A DNA stretch of 64,000 nucleotides from Kitasatospora sp. A2-31 (GCF_022288725.1 NZ_JAKNTA010000014.1:124001-188000); one strand, 5' to 3'; shown: positions 15,418 to 28,200, numbered from the stretch's first letter. The notes: generated from the sequence alone by a model not told the origin. Translations and numbers: made by a program.

Positions 15418-16632
15418 TCACCCCTCCAGCCGGCCCGGGTCGGCGACGATCGCCCGGACCACGCCGACCGCGGCTCCCAGCAGGGGGCCGCGGCGGCCCA
15501 GCCGGGAGACCCTCAGCCGCTCGCCCGACCATGGGCGGACGGTCACCCGGGCCGCCAGCTCGGCCCGCATCGCGGGCAGCAGCCAGGGCGCCAGCTGGGC
15601 GTAGCCGCCGCCCAGCACCACCTCGGCCGGGTCGAGCAGGTTGACCGCCCCGGCCGCGGCGGTGCCCAGCGCCCCACCGGCCCCGGCCAGCGCGGCGCGC
15701 ACCTCCTCGTCGCCGGCCTCGGCCCGCTCCGCCAGCATCGCCACCCAGTCGCCGCGGATCCCGTCCAGCCCGGCGGCCCGCAGCACCGCGGCCTCCCCCG
15801 CGTACTGCTCCAGGCAGCCGCGCGCACCGCAGGCGCAGGGCCGCCCGTCCGGGTGGACCGGCACGTGGCCGAGCTCGCCCGCGTATCCGCGGGCCCCGCG
15901 CAGGAGCCGGCCGCCGACCACGATCGCCCCGCCCACCCCGGCCTCCGCCGAGACGTGCAGGAAGTGGTCCGGCCCGCCGCCCAGCCAGAGCTCGGCCAGT
16001 CCGCCGAGGTTGGCCTCGTTGTCGGCCTCCATCGGCAGCTCCGCCAGCGCCTCCGCACCCGCGGCCCGCAGGGCGAGCCGTAGCTCCGCGGCGAGCGACA
16101 CGTCCCGCCAGCCCAGGTTGGCGGCCCGCAGCAGCACCCCGCCTCCGTCACCGACCAGTCCGGGGACGGCCAGCGCCAGCCCGGCCGGGCGCAACCGCGC
16201 CTCGGCGGTGGCCCGGCGCAGCAGCTCGGCGAGGTCGGCCATGACGGCGGCCGGCCGCCGGTCCCGGTTGCGGATCTCCTGGCGGCGCCAGGAGCGGACC
16301 TCGCCGCGCAGGTCGACCACGCAGGCGCCGAGGTGCTCCACGCCGATCTCGGCGCCGAGCCCGCCCGGCCCCTCGGGGTTGAGCCCGAGCGCCGTGCCCG
16401 GCCGGCCGACCTTGCCGCTGGGCGCGGCGGGGCCCTCCTCGACCAGCAGGCCCGCGGCGATCAGCTCCTCGGCCAGCGAGGAGACGGCCGCCCGGGTCAG
16501 CCCGGTCTCGGCGGCCACCTCGGCCCGGGAGCGCGGGGCGCGGGCGATCACGCCCAGCACCAGCGCCAGGTTGGACCGGCGCATGCCCTGCTGGCTGGCG
16601 GGGCCGGCCCGGAGGCCCTCCGTGTCGCGCAT
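15418..16632 (-). CDS. ROK-family transcriptional regulator
   Basis: This 404-aa protein has an N-terminal winged helix (SRAEVAAETGLTRAAVSSLAEELIA, read in parts, about residues 35-60) and a ROK sugar-kinase-like body. The zinc motif GHVPVHPDGRPCACGARGC is intact. Two features argue against kinase activity: the phosphate loop is EIGVEH instead of DxGGT, and the catalytic Asp of the NDAN motif is Glu (DNEAN). It is therefore most likely a sugar-responsive repressor or activator. It is convergent with the membrane protein (8-bp gap). No sugar operon is adjacent, so its target cannot be read from context. Confidence 0.88.
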   Translation of the reverse strand: MRDTEGLRAGPASQQGMRRSNLALVLGVIARAPRSRAEVAAETGLTRAAVSSLAEELIAAGLLVEEGPAAPSGKVGRPGTALGLNPEGPGGLGAEIGVEHLGACVVDLRGEVRSWRRQEIRNRDRRPAAVMADLAELLRRATAEARLRPAGLALAVPGLVGDGGGVLLRAANLGWRDVSLAAELRLALRAAGAEALAELPMEADNEANLGGLAELWLGGGPDHFLHVSAEAGVGGAIVVGGRLLRGARGYAGELGHVPVHPDGRPCACGARGCLEQYAGEAAVLRAAGLDGIRGDWVAMLAERAEAGDEEVRAALAGAGGALGTAAAGAVNLLDPAEVVLGGGYAQLAPWLLPAMRAELAARVTVRPWSGERLRVSRLGRRGPLLGAAVGVVRAIVADPGRLEG

Positions 16633-16779
16633 CGCCCTTCACCCCGCTCGCCGCGCTCGGCTGCCGCTCCCCGGCCGTCGGGCCGGGTCGTTTGCAGCGT
16701 AACCGCGTTCGGGCGCCCGCTCCCGGTGGGGACGGCGCAGGGAGGCCGGCCGGTGCGACGTCCTGCCCCGCAGCCCGCG

Positions 16780-17301
16780 TCAGGGGATCCACTGCGGCTG
16801 CTCTGCCGGGGCGACGGCCGGTTCCGCGGTCCGGGTGAAGACCCAGCGCTGCATCGCCCAGAAGCGGAACAGCATGGCGACGAAGGTGCCCACCACCATC
16901 CCGCTGAGGAAGTCGGCCACCTCCTGGGTGAAGGCCGTCACCTGTGGCTCGCGCAGCTCCAACAGGTAGCGCGAGGCGATCAGCGGCAGGTCGTTGACGA
17001 CCACCGCCACCGCGCTGACCAGCACGAACAGCAGCGCCTCGCGCCGCCGCCCGGTCGCCCGGAAGGACCACTGGCGGTTCAGCACGTAGGAGACCGCGGT
17101 GCCCGCGACGGTCGCGACGGTGAGCGCGACCACCGGCTTCCGCTCCAGCACGGTGAACTTCAGGGTGAAGTCGAGCACCGTGGTCAGCGCGAAGCAGAGG
17201 CCGCCGACCATCAGGAACTTCACCAGCCGGCGGTGCCTGACCAGGAACGGGCGCAGCCCGGCCGGCACCTTGGCCAGGGCCCGCTGCGTGGGGGACGGCA
17301 T
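16780..17301 (-). CDS. GtrA-family membrane protein
   Basis: This 173-aa protein has four hydrophobic segments and the GtrA core FLMVGGLCFALTTVLDF, followed by GTAVSYVLNRQWSF. GtrA-like proteins are thought to flip or assist transfer of lipid-linked sugars for cell-wall or surface glycans. The ATG at 17301 places the usual basic N-terminus (VRHRRLVKF) before helix 1. It lies 32 bp downstream of a secreted protein on the same strand, so they may be co-transcribed. Confidence 0.85.
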   Translation of the reverse strand: MPSPTQRALAKVPAGLRPFLVRHRRLVKFLMVGGLCFALTTVLDFTLKFTVLERKPVVALTVATVAGTAVSYVLNRQWSFRATGRRREALLFVLVSAVAVVVNDLPLIASRYLLELREPQVTAFTQEVADFLSGMVVGTFVAMLFRFWAMQRWVFTRTAEPAVAPAEQPQWIP

Positions 17302-17333
17302 CTTCGCAGTGTGGCCACACCGCCCCCCACCCG

Positions 17334-18773
17334 CTACTCGGCGGTGATCCGCAGGACTCCGGTGGTGGTGCCCTGGTAGACCACTCCGCCGGGGGCGATC
17401 GAGCCGACCATCTGCAGGGTGTCGAACAGGAAGCCGGCCCCGGTGTAGCGGGTGCGCACCACCTCGCCCGTGCGCGGGTCGACCTCCGCGTAGTAGTACG
17501 GGTCCAGGACCGAGGTGGCCGTCGTGCCGGGGATGACGGGGTTGCGCAGCACGGTGTGGATCAGCCCGTCGGCGGTGGAGAGCCGGGGGACGGCGGCCGA
17601 GCGCACCCTGTTGTCCCAGACGAGGTCGCAGCCGGAGCCGTCGGCCCGAACGTCCACCCGGCTCAGCCCGCCCTGGAACCGGTCGGAGGAGGGCACGCTC
17701 GGCCCGGCGTCGGCGGGCAGCTTGGGGTAGGGGTAGCCGTAGGTGGAGGCGACGAAGACGGTGCTGCCGACCGCCACGGGGGAGTTCTCGCTGCCGCTGC
17801 CGCCGGCCTTCAGCACGGGGACGGAGCAGATCTGCGCACCGTCCGAGACGCGGTGGACCAGGAGGTTCACGGTCGGCGCGGCGTTGTCGACGATGGTCAG
17901 GTACTCGGTGCCGGTACGCGGGCCGAAGAAGGTCGGCGTCGAGCCGGTGCCCCAGCTGAGCTGGCCGGGCTTGCGGCCGGGCCCCCGGTCGTAGGGGCGG
18001 CGCCAGGCGATCCGCGGGGTGCCGTCGGGCGCGGCGGTGAGCAGGTAGGTGGCGTGGGTGGTGGCGACGGCGGTGCCGCCCGGGGCGGTGGAGATCGAGT
18101 TGGCGATCCTCTCCCCGGCCGGCAGGGCCAGCGCGCGGACGGTCCCGGTGCGGTCGTCCGCGGTGCCGACCACCCCGCCGCCGGTGGCGAACCAGACCCG
18201 GCCCTGCCAGTCCGGGGAGACGCCGGTGACGGCGTCCCCCTCCGGCACCGCACCGGCCAGCGGCAGCCGGCTGTCCACGGTCAGCTGCCACCGCCCCGCC
18301 GCGTCCCGGTGGTGGCCGATCCGCAGCAGGTGGCGGTCGCCGTCGACGGCGACCAGCCGGTCCTCGTGGTCCAGGTAGGCGTAGACGCCGCCGAGCAGCG
18401 AGCCCTTGGCGAGCGGCAGCTCGGCCACCGAGCCGCCGTCGGCGGGATCGAGCAGGTGGACGGTGGGAGTGAGGCCGAAGATCGTGGTGCAGAGCGCGAC
18501 GGGGTAGCCGTCCGAACCGACCAGCACGGTCGGGCAGGCGGACTGCAGGGCGACGCGGTCGGAGGCGAGCGGGCCGGCCTTCGGCCCGGGCAGCGGGGTG
18601 GCGTCCGAGGAGCCGGTGTCGCCGTGCATGGTGGCGGTGCCGTCCGGCCCGGCGTAGGGGTTGTGCGGCGGCAGTGGGCCGAACGGGGTGTCGGCGTGTG
18701 CCGGGGCGGCACCGGCGAACAGCAGGGCGGCGGCCGTGAGCACGGCGGCGCGCCTGGGCAGCGCGAAGCGCAT
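17334..18773 (-). CDS. Secreted beta-propeller-like protein
   Basis: This 479-aa protein begins with a clear signal peptide (LPRRAAVLTAAALLFAGAAPAHA) and continues with repeated beta-rich segments (VHLLDPADGGSV, VAVDGDRHLLRIG, GTEYLTIVDNAAPTVN, AEVDPRTGEVVRTRY) resembling the PQQ/quinoprotein alcohol-dehydrogenase-like propeller. Cysteines occur in pairs expected for an exported protein. No catalytic residues can be assigned. It may bind ligand or protein at the cell surface. The GtrA gene follows closely. Confidence 0.75.
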   Translation of the reverse strand: MRFALPRRAAVLTAAALLFAGAAPAHADTPFGPLPPHNPYAGPDGTATMHGDTGSSDATPLPGPKAGPLASDRVALQSACPTVLVGSDGYPVALCTTIFGLTPTVHLLDPADGGSVAELPLAKGSLLGGVYAYLDHEDRLVAVDGDRHLLRIGHHRDAAGRWQLTVDSRLPLAGAVPEGDAVTGVSPDWQGRVWFATGGGVVGTADDRTGTVRALALPAGERIANSISTAPGGTAVATTHATYLLTAAPDGTPRIAWRRPYDRGPGRKPGQLSWGTGSTPTFFGPRTGTEYLTIVDNAAPTVNLLVHRVSDGAQICSVPVLKAGGSGSENSPVAVGSTVFVASTYGYPYPKLPADAGPSVPSSDRFQGGLSRVDVRADGSGCDLVWDNRVRSAAVPRLSTADGLIHTVLRNPVIPGTTATSVLDPYYYAEVDPRTGEVVRTRYTGAGFLFDTLQMVGSIAPGGVVYQGTTTGVLRITAE

Positions 18774-18993
18774 GGCGGAGTCCCATCGGGTGAGGAGGAG
18801 TGGACGGCGTGGCGGTGCACTCCACCCGGAGGGGGTTCCACGGCGCGCGGGGCGGCCGGGCGGATCACCGCGTCAGAACGCGCGGTGACAGCTCGCGGAG
18901 CACGCGTAGGCCAGGTCGACGACGAGTCGACGGCTCAGGTACGCGTGGCGATGCATGCGCCCAGGATGGACTACTGACACTTTGTTGCACAAG

Positions 18994-19041
18994 CCCGAAG
19001 GGGTGCGGGGAACCGCGCCCGGTTCTCCGCACCCCTTCGGG
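18994..19041. terminator. Terminator downstream of lon
   Basis: A 21-bp stem (18994-19014 with 19021-19041, one mismatch, 6-nt loop) lies just after the lon stop in the leftward direction. The rest of the 278-bp gap (18774-19051) shows no gene. Confidence 0.75.
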
Positions 19042-19051
19042 TGAACCGCCG

Positions 19052-21445
<2,394 letters not shown>

Positions 21446-21466
21446 GATCTCTCCCCAGTCAGTGAA

Positions 21467-21487
21467 CTTGAGCTGACCTGACTAAGG
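21467..21487. promoter_or_regulatory. HAIR element (HspR operator) before lon
   Basis: CTTGAGC-N7-ACTAAGG matches the HAIR consensus CTTGAGT-N7-ACTCAAG at 11 of 14 positions. It lies 22 bp upstream of the lon start. HspR control of lon is known in streptomycetes. Confidence 0.7.
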
Positions 21488-21579
21488 TTTGGCGGCCGCC
21501 GGATGTTCCCCGCCTTCTGTTCGCCATGAGCGAACGGGGACGGGCGCCCGAGGTCCCGTCAAAAGCACCTGCGAGGGGT

Positions 21580-22410
21580 TCACATCCGGTCGAGCACCGC
21601 GGCCCCGCCGGACGCGGAGGACGCACCGGACGCGGCGTGGGCGACCGCCTGCGCCGGGGCCTGGGCGGCCTCCCCCGGGTGCGCGCGCCGGTCGGGGACG
21701 CGGCGCAGCCAGCGCCAGAGCGCCACCCCGGCCAGCAGCGCCGCCGGGTGGCCGATCCCGGTCACCAGGTCCTGGTCGGTGGCGTACTGGTCGGCGAGCA
21801 TCAGGGCGGCACCGCCCAGCGCGAGCAGCCGGCCCATCGGCCGGAGCAGCCCGGCCAGGGCGGCGAGGCTGGCCAGCACGCCGTAGCTGACGCCGATGTC
21901 CAGGCGGTCGAGCTCGGCGGGACCGAGCCGCCCGGCCACCACGGCGGCGATCACCACTCCCTGGGAGAGCACCGTCGCGGCGATGTGGCCGGTCGCGAAC
22001 ACGGCCGCCGCCCGCCCCGCGCCGACCCGGCGCTCCAGCGGTGCGACGGTGAAGGCGAAGGCCCACAGGTACGGCATCCAGACCGTCCCCGCCACCCAGA
22101 AGCCGCTGAACAGCAGCGCGCGCAGCGGGTGGTGCAACAGGTTGTCCCCGTCCGAGCTGGACGCCTCCTGCAGACGGAGCACCAGGTCCGGGTCGGCGAG
22201 CATCGCGAAGGTGGTGGTGGCGCCGACGACGGCGACGTAGCCGAGCGCGAAGGGGTTGCGCCGGGGGGTCGGCACCCGGGCCAGCAGCCAGCCGAGCAGG
22301 GTCGACCGCAGTCCGAGCCGCAGCATCCCGTACGGCGGCCCGGAACCGGTGCCCGCACCGGGCCCCCGGTGCGGCCCGCTCCGCTCGGCGCCGATCCGCA
22401 GCCCCGCCAT
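21580..22410 (-). CDS. Rhomboid-like membrane protein
   Basis: This 276-aa protein has about six hydrophobic segments. DIGVSYGV resembles the rhomboid GxSxG serine and GIGHPAALLAGV resembles the helix carrying the catalytic His, so it may be an intramembrane serine protease or an inactive relative. A Pro/Gly-rich stretch of 25 residues precedes helix 1. It lies between lon and the response regulator, an order also known from S. coelicolor. Substrates are unknown. Confidence 0.75.
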   Translation of the reverse strand: MAGLRIGAERSGPHRGPGAGTGSGPPYGMLRLGLRSTLLGWLLARVPTPRRNPFALGYVAVVGATTTFAMLADPDLVLRLQEASSSDGDNLLHHPLRALLFSGFWVAGTVWMPYLWAFAFTVAPLERRVGAGRAAAVFATGHIAATVLSQGVVIAAVVAGRLGPAELDRLDIGVSYGVLASLAALAGLLRPMGRLLALGGAALMLADQYATDQDLVTGIGHPAALLAGVALWRWLRRVPDRRAHPGEAAQAPAQAVAHAASGASSASGGAAVLDRM

Positions 22411-22970
22411 GCCGCCTCCGCTCCAGACCCCGCAGCCCTCGGCTCCCGTCCGGTGCCCAACGTACCGGCGAACGCCGGAAATCCCGCCCCCCGATCCTTG
22501 TCGTGACCACGTTACGTCCGGGTCCTGGGAGTCGGCTGGGAAATCCCCGTGAAGATCGGTGGACCGCCGAGCGGCCGGAACCGCGGTATTTGGTCCGGAC
22601 CATCCCTCTGTTTACGCACGAGTAGCGGCTCTGACCGGCGGCTCCACGTCAACCCGACTGCATACATACCGTTACGCAGTGAAAATTCGCCGGGTAAGGT
22701 ATCGGCCCGTGCCCACTTCCGAGTGGGTCCGAGGGCGGCCCGACAAGCCGGCCCGCGGGCCGGAAACGTCCGGTCCACCTGCCGGGAACCACCCGTTGTC
22801 CGTACGCTGCGGAGTGCGCGGGGAGACGTGGGCAGTCCACACCTGTCCACCGATCCACGCGCGTTCGGAAACGGGACGGCGGACCCGGCACAGTCCACGA
22901 CGGAACAAGACTACGAGCGGAGCCCCGCCATCCCCACAGGTGGCCGGCCCGCAGCCCTGGGGGCGGTGGC
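22411..22970. other. 560-bp gap upstream of the response regulator
   Basis: No convincing gene is seen on either strand. The stretch holds a DasR-like palindrome (22591-22602) and a possible -10 (TAAGGT, 22694-22699). The long untranslated region before the regulator is unusual for such a gene. Confidence 0.5.
22591..22602. promoter_or_regulatory. dre-like perfect palindrome
   Basis: TGGTCCGGACCA is a perfect 12-bp palindrome differing from the DasR core TGGTCTAGACCA only in the two central bases. It lies about 370 bp before the response regulator. Confidence 0.4.
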
Positions 22971-23714
22971 GTGACCGTGACAGAAATTCAGCAGGACAAC
23001 CACAACAGCGGCGGCACGGTGAGCAGCCAGCGCAGAGTGCTGGTGGTGGAGGACGAACCCACGATCGCGGAGTCGATCGCGGCCCGGCTGGGCGCGGAGG
23101 GCTTCAAGGTCGCCGTCGCCCACGACGGTCCGGGCGCGGTCGACGGCTTCCACACCTGGCAGCCTGACCTGGTCGTCCTCGACATCATGCTGCCCGGCTT
23201 CGACGGCCTGGAAGTGTGCCGCCGGATCCAGGCCCAGCGCCCGGTGCCGGTCCTGATGCTGACCGCGCGCGACGACGAGACGGACCTGCTGGTCGGCCTC
23301 GGCGTCGGGGCGGACGACTACATGACCAAGCCGTTCTCCATGCGGGAGCTGGCGGCCCGGGTCAACGTGCTGCTGCGCCGCGTCGAGCGCGCCCAGCAGG
23401 CGGCCCGCACGCCCGCGCTCGGCAGCCTGCGCTTCGGCGAGCTGGAGATCGACCACGTGCAGCGGCGGGTCCGGCTGGCCTCGGGCGACGTCCACCTGAC
23501 GCCGACCGAGTTCGACCTGCTCGCCTGCCTCGCCGCCCAGCCGCGCGCCGTGCTCACCCGCGAGCAGCTGCTGGCCGAGGTCTGGGACTGGACGGACGCG
23601 TCCGGCACCCGCACCGTCGACAGCCACGTCAAGGCGCTGCGCCGGAAGATCGGCGCGAGCTGGATCCGCACCGTGCACGGTGTCGGATACGCGCTGGAGG
23701 CTCCGCTCTCCTAG
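22971..23714 (+). CDS. OmpR-family response regulator
   Basis: This 247-aa protein has a receiver domain with acidic pocket VVEDEP (Asp28), phosphoacceptor Asp71 in LVVLDIMLP and Lys120 in DYMTKPF, followed by a winged-helix DNA-binding domain (LTPTEFDLLACLA, TVDSHVKALRRKIG, VHGVGYALE). A 20-residue disordered N-terminus precedes the receiver. The GTG at 22971 is the only start that keeps this extension. The partner kinase follows 97 bp later. The pair lies between rhomboid-like and kgd genes, an order conserved in streptomycetes; the signal is unknown. Confidence 0.95.
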   Translation: MTVTEIQQDNHNSGGTVSSQRRVLVVEDEPTIAESIAARLGAEGFKVAVAHDGPGAVDGFHTWQPDLVVLDIMLPGFDGLEVCRRIQAQRPVPVLMLTARDDETDLLVGLGVGADDYMTKPFSMRELAARVNVLLRRVERAQQAARTPALGSLRFGELEIDHVQRRVRLASGDVHLTPTEFDLLACLAAQPRAVLTREQLLAEVWDWTDASGTRTVDSHVKALRRKIGASWIRTVHGVGYALEAPLS

Positions 23715-23811
23715 GCGGCGCCTCGGGCACCGGGCCTCCGGGGGGCCCGTGTCCCGAACCGCCCTGCACACCATGCGGGGGACCACCGCACGCGGGGGAT
23801 CACAGGGACCA

Positions 23812-24942
23812 ATGACCTTTCCACAGCAACGCAACGGGGCCGCCGACGGCACCCCGCGGCCGACCCTGGCCGCCCGCGCCGCCCGCCGGGTCTGGGCCGA
23901 CATCCGGCCGCTCGATCCGGTCCGCTCGATCAAGGGCAAGCTCGCCCTGCTGGTGATCGTCTCGGTCTTCCTGGCCACCGGGATGGTCGTCGTGGCGATC
24001 CGCTCCGAGACGCAGATCCGGATCATCATGGTCTTCTCCATGATCGCCTCGCTGCTCTTCATGCAGTTCCTCGCGCACGGGCTCACCGCCCCGTTGCGCG
24101 ACATGACCGCCGCCGCCCGCGCGATGGCCTCCGGCGACTACAGCCGCCGGGTCGAGGTGAACTCGCGCGACGAGATCGGCGAGCTGGCGGCCACCTTCAA
24201 CCAGATGGCGGCCGACCTGGAGGCCGCCGACCGGCACCGCCGCGAACTGGTCGCCAACGTCTCGCACGAGCTGCGCACGCCCATCGCCGCGCTGCGCGCC
24301 GTGCTGGAGAACGTGGTCGACGGCGTGGTCCAGCCGAATCCGGCGACCCTGGGCGCGGCCCTGGAGCAGACCGAGCGGCTCGGCCGCCTGGTCACCCACC
24401 TGCTGGACCTCTCCAAGATCGACGACGGCGTGGTCGACCTGGACGCCCGCCCCTTCGAGGTCCGCGAGTTCCTGGACGGCGTGCTGCGCGGGGTCACCGT
24501 GGACGGCGCGACGGCCGGCGGGGCGTTCTCCCGGCGCGGCGACGTGCGGCTCGCCCTCGAGGTCAGCCCGGCCGGGCTGACCGGTGTGGCGGACCCGGAA
24601 CGGCTCCACCAGGTGGTCGCCAACCTCGTCGACAACGCCTGCAAGCACTCTCCGCCCGGCGGCACCGTGACGGTCCGCGCCCGGCCCGGCGACGGACCCG
24701 GCGCCCTGCTGCTGGAGGTCGAGGACGAGGGCCCGGGCATCCCGGCGGCCGACCGCGGCCGGGTCTTCGAGCGGTTCAGCCGCAGCGGCACCGCCACCGC
24801 CCAGGGGCCCGGCTCCGACGGCGGCACCGGCCTGGGGCTGGCCATCGCCCGGTGGGCGGTGGACCTGCACGGCGGGCGGATCGAGGTGGCCGAGGCCGCC
24901 CGCGGCTGCCGGATCGAGGTGCGGCTGCCCGGCCCCCGGTGA
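23812..24942 (+). CDS. Sensor histidine kinase
   Basis: This 376-aa kinase has two membrane helices (about residues 42-63 and 71-90) joined by only about eight outside residues (RSETQIR), then HAMP, the dimerisation helix with His152 (NVSHELRTP) and an ATPase domain with N-box NLVDNACKHSP, DEGPGI and GGTGLGLAIA. It phosphorylates the adjacent regulator. With almost no external domain, it probably senses a membrane-borne or intracellular cue. ATG at 23812 is preceded by AGGGA; an in-frame ATG at 23773 is an alternative. Confidence 0.93.
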   Translation: MTFPQQRNGAADGTPRPTLAARAARRVWADIRPLDPVRSIKGKLALLVIVSVFLATGMVVVAIRSETQIRIIMVFSMIASLLFMQFLAHGLTAPLRDMTAAARAMASGDYSRRVEVNSRDEIGELAATFNQMAADLEAADRHRRELVANVSHELRTPIAALRAVLENVVDGVVQPNPATLGAALEQTERLGRLVTHLLDLSKIDDGVVDLDARPFEVREFLDGVLRGVTVDGATAGGAFSRRGDVRLALEVSPAGLTGVADPERLHQVVANLVDNACKHSPPGGTVTVRARPGDGPGALLLEVEDEGPGIPAADRGRVFERFSRSGTATAQGPGSDGGTGLGLAIARWAVDLHGGRIEVAEAARGCRIEVRLPGPR

Positions 24943-25242
24943 CCGGGAGCAACGATTCGGGCACCGCCCATGTCACAGAACCGACACAGCTGCGGACGGA
25001 GGATCGTCCGCGGACCGCACCAGGTTTTGTCCGGTTCTGTCCGGGTATGGTGGGCGATCAGGCGCGATCGCTTCCCATCTCTAGCGAGTTTCTAACGCAC
25101 ATTTTCAGCCAAACCGCAGGTCAGGACTGTGATCTGGGCGACGCCTGCGCCCTGGGGACTGCGCGATCACTGATGAGGGGCGTAGCCTTAATCCCCGCTG
25201 TCCAAACATCCCAAAAGGAAGCGGAAGAGGGCGGTTGCCGCC

Positions 25243-28200
25243 GTGTCGCCACAGTCCCCAGAACCCCCAAACAGCTCGGCAAGCTCCACTGGCTTCGGCC
25301 CCAATGAGTGGCTCGTCGACGAGATCTACCAGCAGTACCTCCAGGACCCGAACTCGGTCGACCGAGCCTGGTGGGACTTTTTCGCCGACTACAAGCCCGG
25401 TACCGAGGTGACCCCAGTGACCCAGGCCGCGACCCAGGCCGGCCCCACGCCGACCCCTGCCGCTGCCCCCGCGCCCACCGCTGCCGCTCCGGCCGCGCCG
25501 GCCCCCGCCGCCCCGGTCGCGCCCGCGCCGGCCCCCGCGGCCCCGGCCCCCGCGCCGCTCGCCGCAGCGCCCGCCGCGCCGCCGGCCCCCAAGGCCGCCG
25601 CCCCGGCTCCGGCCGCGGCCGACGCCGCCACCGGCCCCGAGCTGGTCCAGCTCCGCGGCCCGGCCAAGGCCGTCGCGACCAACATGGACGCCTCCCTGGA
25701 GGTGCCGACCGCGACCTCGGTGCGCGCCGTCCCGGCCAAGCTGTTGATCGACAACCGCATCGTCATCAACAACCACCTGCAGCGCGCCCGCGGCGGCAAG
25801 GTCTCCTTCACCCACCTGATCGGCTACGCCCTGGTCAAGGCCGTCAAGGCGCACCCGGGCATGAACCACAGCTACAAGGTGGAGGACGGCAAGTCCTTCC
25901 TGGTCAAGCCCGACCACGTGAACCTGGGCCTGGCCATCGACCTGGTGAAGCCCAACGGCGACCGCCAGCTCGTCGTCGCGGCCATCAAGAAGGCCGAGAC
26001 CCTCGACTTCTTCGGCTTCTGGCAGGCCTACGAGGACATCGTCCGCCGGGCCCGCGCCAACAAGCTGACCATGGACGACTTCACCGGCGTCACGGTGTCG
26101 CTGACCAACCCCGGCGGCATCGGCACCGTGCACTCCGTGCCGCGCCTGATGCAGAACCAGGGCACCATCGTCGGCGTCGGCGCCATGGAGTACCCGGCCG
26201 AGTTCCAGGGCTCCGCCCCGGAGACCCTGGCCCGCCTCGGCGTGTCCAAGATCATGACGCTGACCTCGACCTACGACCACCGCGTCATCCAGGGCGCGGC
26301 GTCCGGCGAGTTCCTGCGCGAGATCCACCGCCTGCTGCTCGGCGAGAACGGCTTCTACGACGAGATCTTCGAGTCGCTGCGGATCCCGTACGAGCCGGTC
26401 CGCTGGGCCACCGACGTCGCCACCACCCACGACGACGAGGTCAACAAGACCGCCCGCGTCATGGAGCTGATCCACGCGTACCGCGTGCGCGGCCACCTGA
26501 TGGCCGACACCGACCCGCTGGAGTACAAGCAGCGCAAGCACCCCGACCTGGACGTCACCACGCACGGCCTCACCCTGTGGGACCTGGAGCGCGAGTTCGC
26601 GGTCGGCGGCTTCGGCGGCCAGCGGATGATGAAGCTCCGCGACATCCTCGGCCTGCTGCGCAACACGTACTGCCGCACCGTCGGCATCGAGTACATGCAC
26701 ATCCAGGACCCGAAGCAGCGCAAGTGGCTGCAGGAGCGCCTGGAGAAGCCGTACACCAAGCCCGAGCGCGAGGAGCAGCTGCGCATCCTGCGCCGGCTGA
26801 ACTCCGCCGAGGCCTTCGAGACCTTCCTGCAGACGAAGTACGTCGGCCAGAAGCGCTTCTCGCTGGAGGGCGGCGAGTCGCTCATCCCGCTGCTCGACGC
26901 CACCATCGACGCCGCCGCCGAGCACCGCCTGGACGAGGCGGTCATCGGCATGGCCCACCGCGGCCGCCTCAACGTGCTGGCCAACATCGTCGGCAAGCCG
27001 TACGGCAAGATCTTCGGCGAGTTCGAGGGCAACCTCGACCCGAAGTCGATGCACGGCTCCGGCGACGTCAAGTACCACCTGGGCGCCGAGGGCACCTTCA
27101 CCGGCCTGGACGGCGAGACCATCAAGGTCTCGCTCGCCGCGAACCCCTCCCACCTGGAGGCCGTGGACCCGGTCGTCGAGGGCATCGCCCGCGCCAAGCA
27201 GGACATCCTGGACCAGGGCGGCACCACCTTCCCGGTGCTGCCGATCCAGATCCACGGCGACGCGGCCTTCGCCGGCCAGGGCGTCGTCGCGGAGACCCTG
27301 AACATGTCGCAGCTGCGCGGCTACCGCACCGGCGGCACCGTGCACATCGTGGTGAACAACCAGGTCGGCTTCACCGCCGCCCCGGCGTCCTCGCGCTCCT
27401 CGATGTACTGCACCGACGTGGCCCGCATGATCGAGGCCCCGATCTTCCACGTGAACGGCGACGACCCGGAGGCCGTGGTCCGCGTCGCGCGGCTCGCCTT
27501 CGAGTTCCGCCAGGAGTTCCACAAGGACGTGGTGATCGACCTCATCTGCTACCGCCGCCGCGGTCACAACGAGGCCGACAACCCGTCGTTCACCCAGCCG
27601 CTGATGTACGACCTGATCGACAAGAAGCGCTCGGTGCGCAAGCTGTACACCGAGGGCCTGATCGGTCGCGGCGACATCACCATGGAAGAGGCGGAGCAGG
27701 CGCTCCAGGACTTCCAGGGCCAGCTGGAGAAGGTCTTCGCCGAGGTCCGCGACGCCGCCCAGGCGCCGGCCCCGGCCGCCAACGGCAAGCCGGTCGCCGA
27801 CTTCCCGGTCTCCATCCAGACCGGCATCTCCGAGGAGATGGTGAAGCGGATCGCCGCCTCGCAGGTCAACCTGCCGGACTGGCTGACCGTCCACCCGCGC
27901 CTGCTGCCGCAGCTGCAGCGCCGCGCCGCCTCGGTCGAGGACAACACCATCGACTGGGCGATGGGCGAGACCCTCGCCATCGGCTCGCTGCTGATGGAGG
28001 GCCACCCGGTCCGCCTGGCCGGCCAGGACAGCCGCCGCGGCACCTTCGGCCAGCGCCACGCCGTCCTGATCGACCGGAACACCGGCGAGGACTACACCCC
28101 GCTGCTGTACCTGACCGAGGACCAGGCCCGCTACACCGTGTACGACAGCCTGCTGTCCGAGTACGCGGCCATGGGCTTCGAGTACGGCTACTCGCTGACC

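Noticed and set aside
16633..16779. Possible small gene between the ROK and GtrA genes
   Set aside because: Only 147 bp, no start with a ribosome site on either strand; probably promoter space of the ROK gene.
22512..22974. Several overlapping frames of 66-202 codons in the gap before the response regulator
   Set aside because: None has a ribosome site, third-position GC bias or a recognisable domain.
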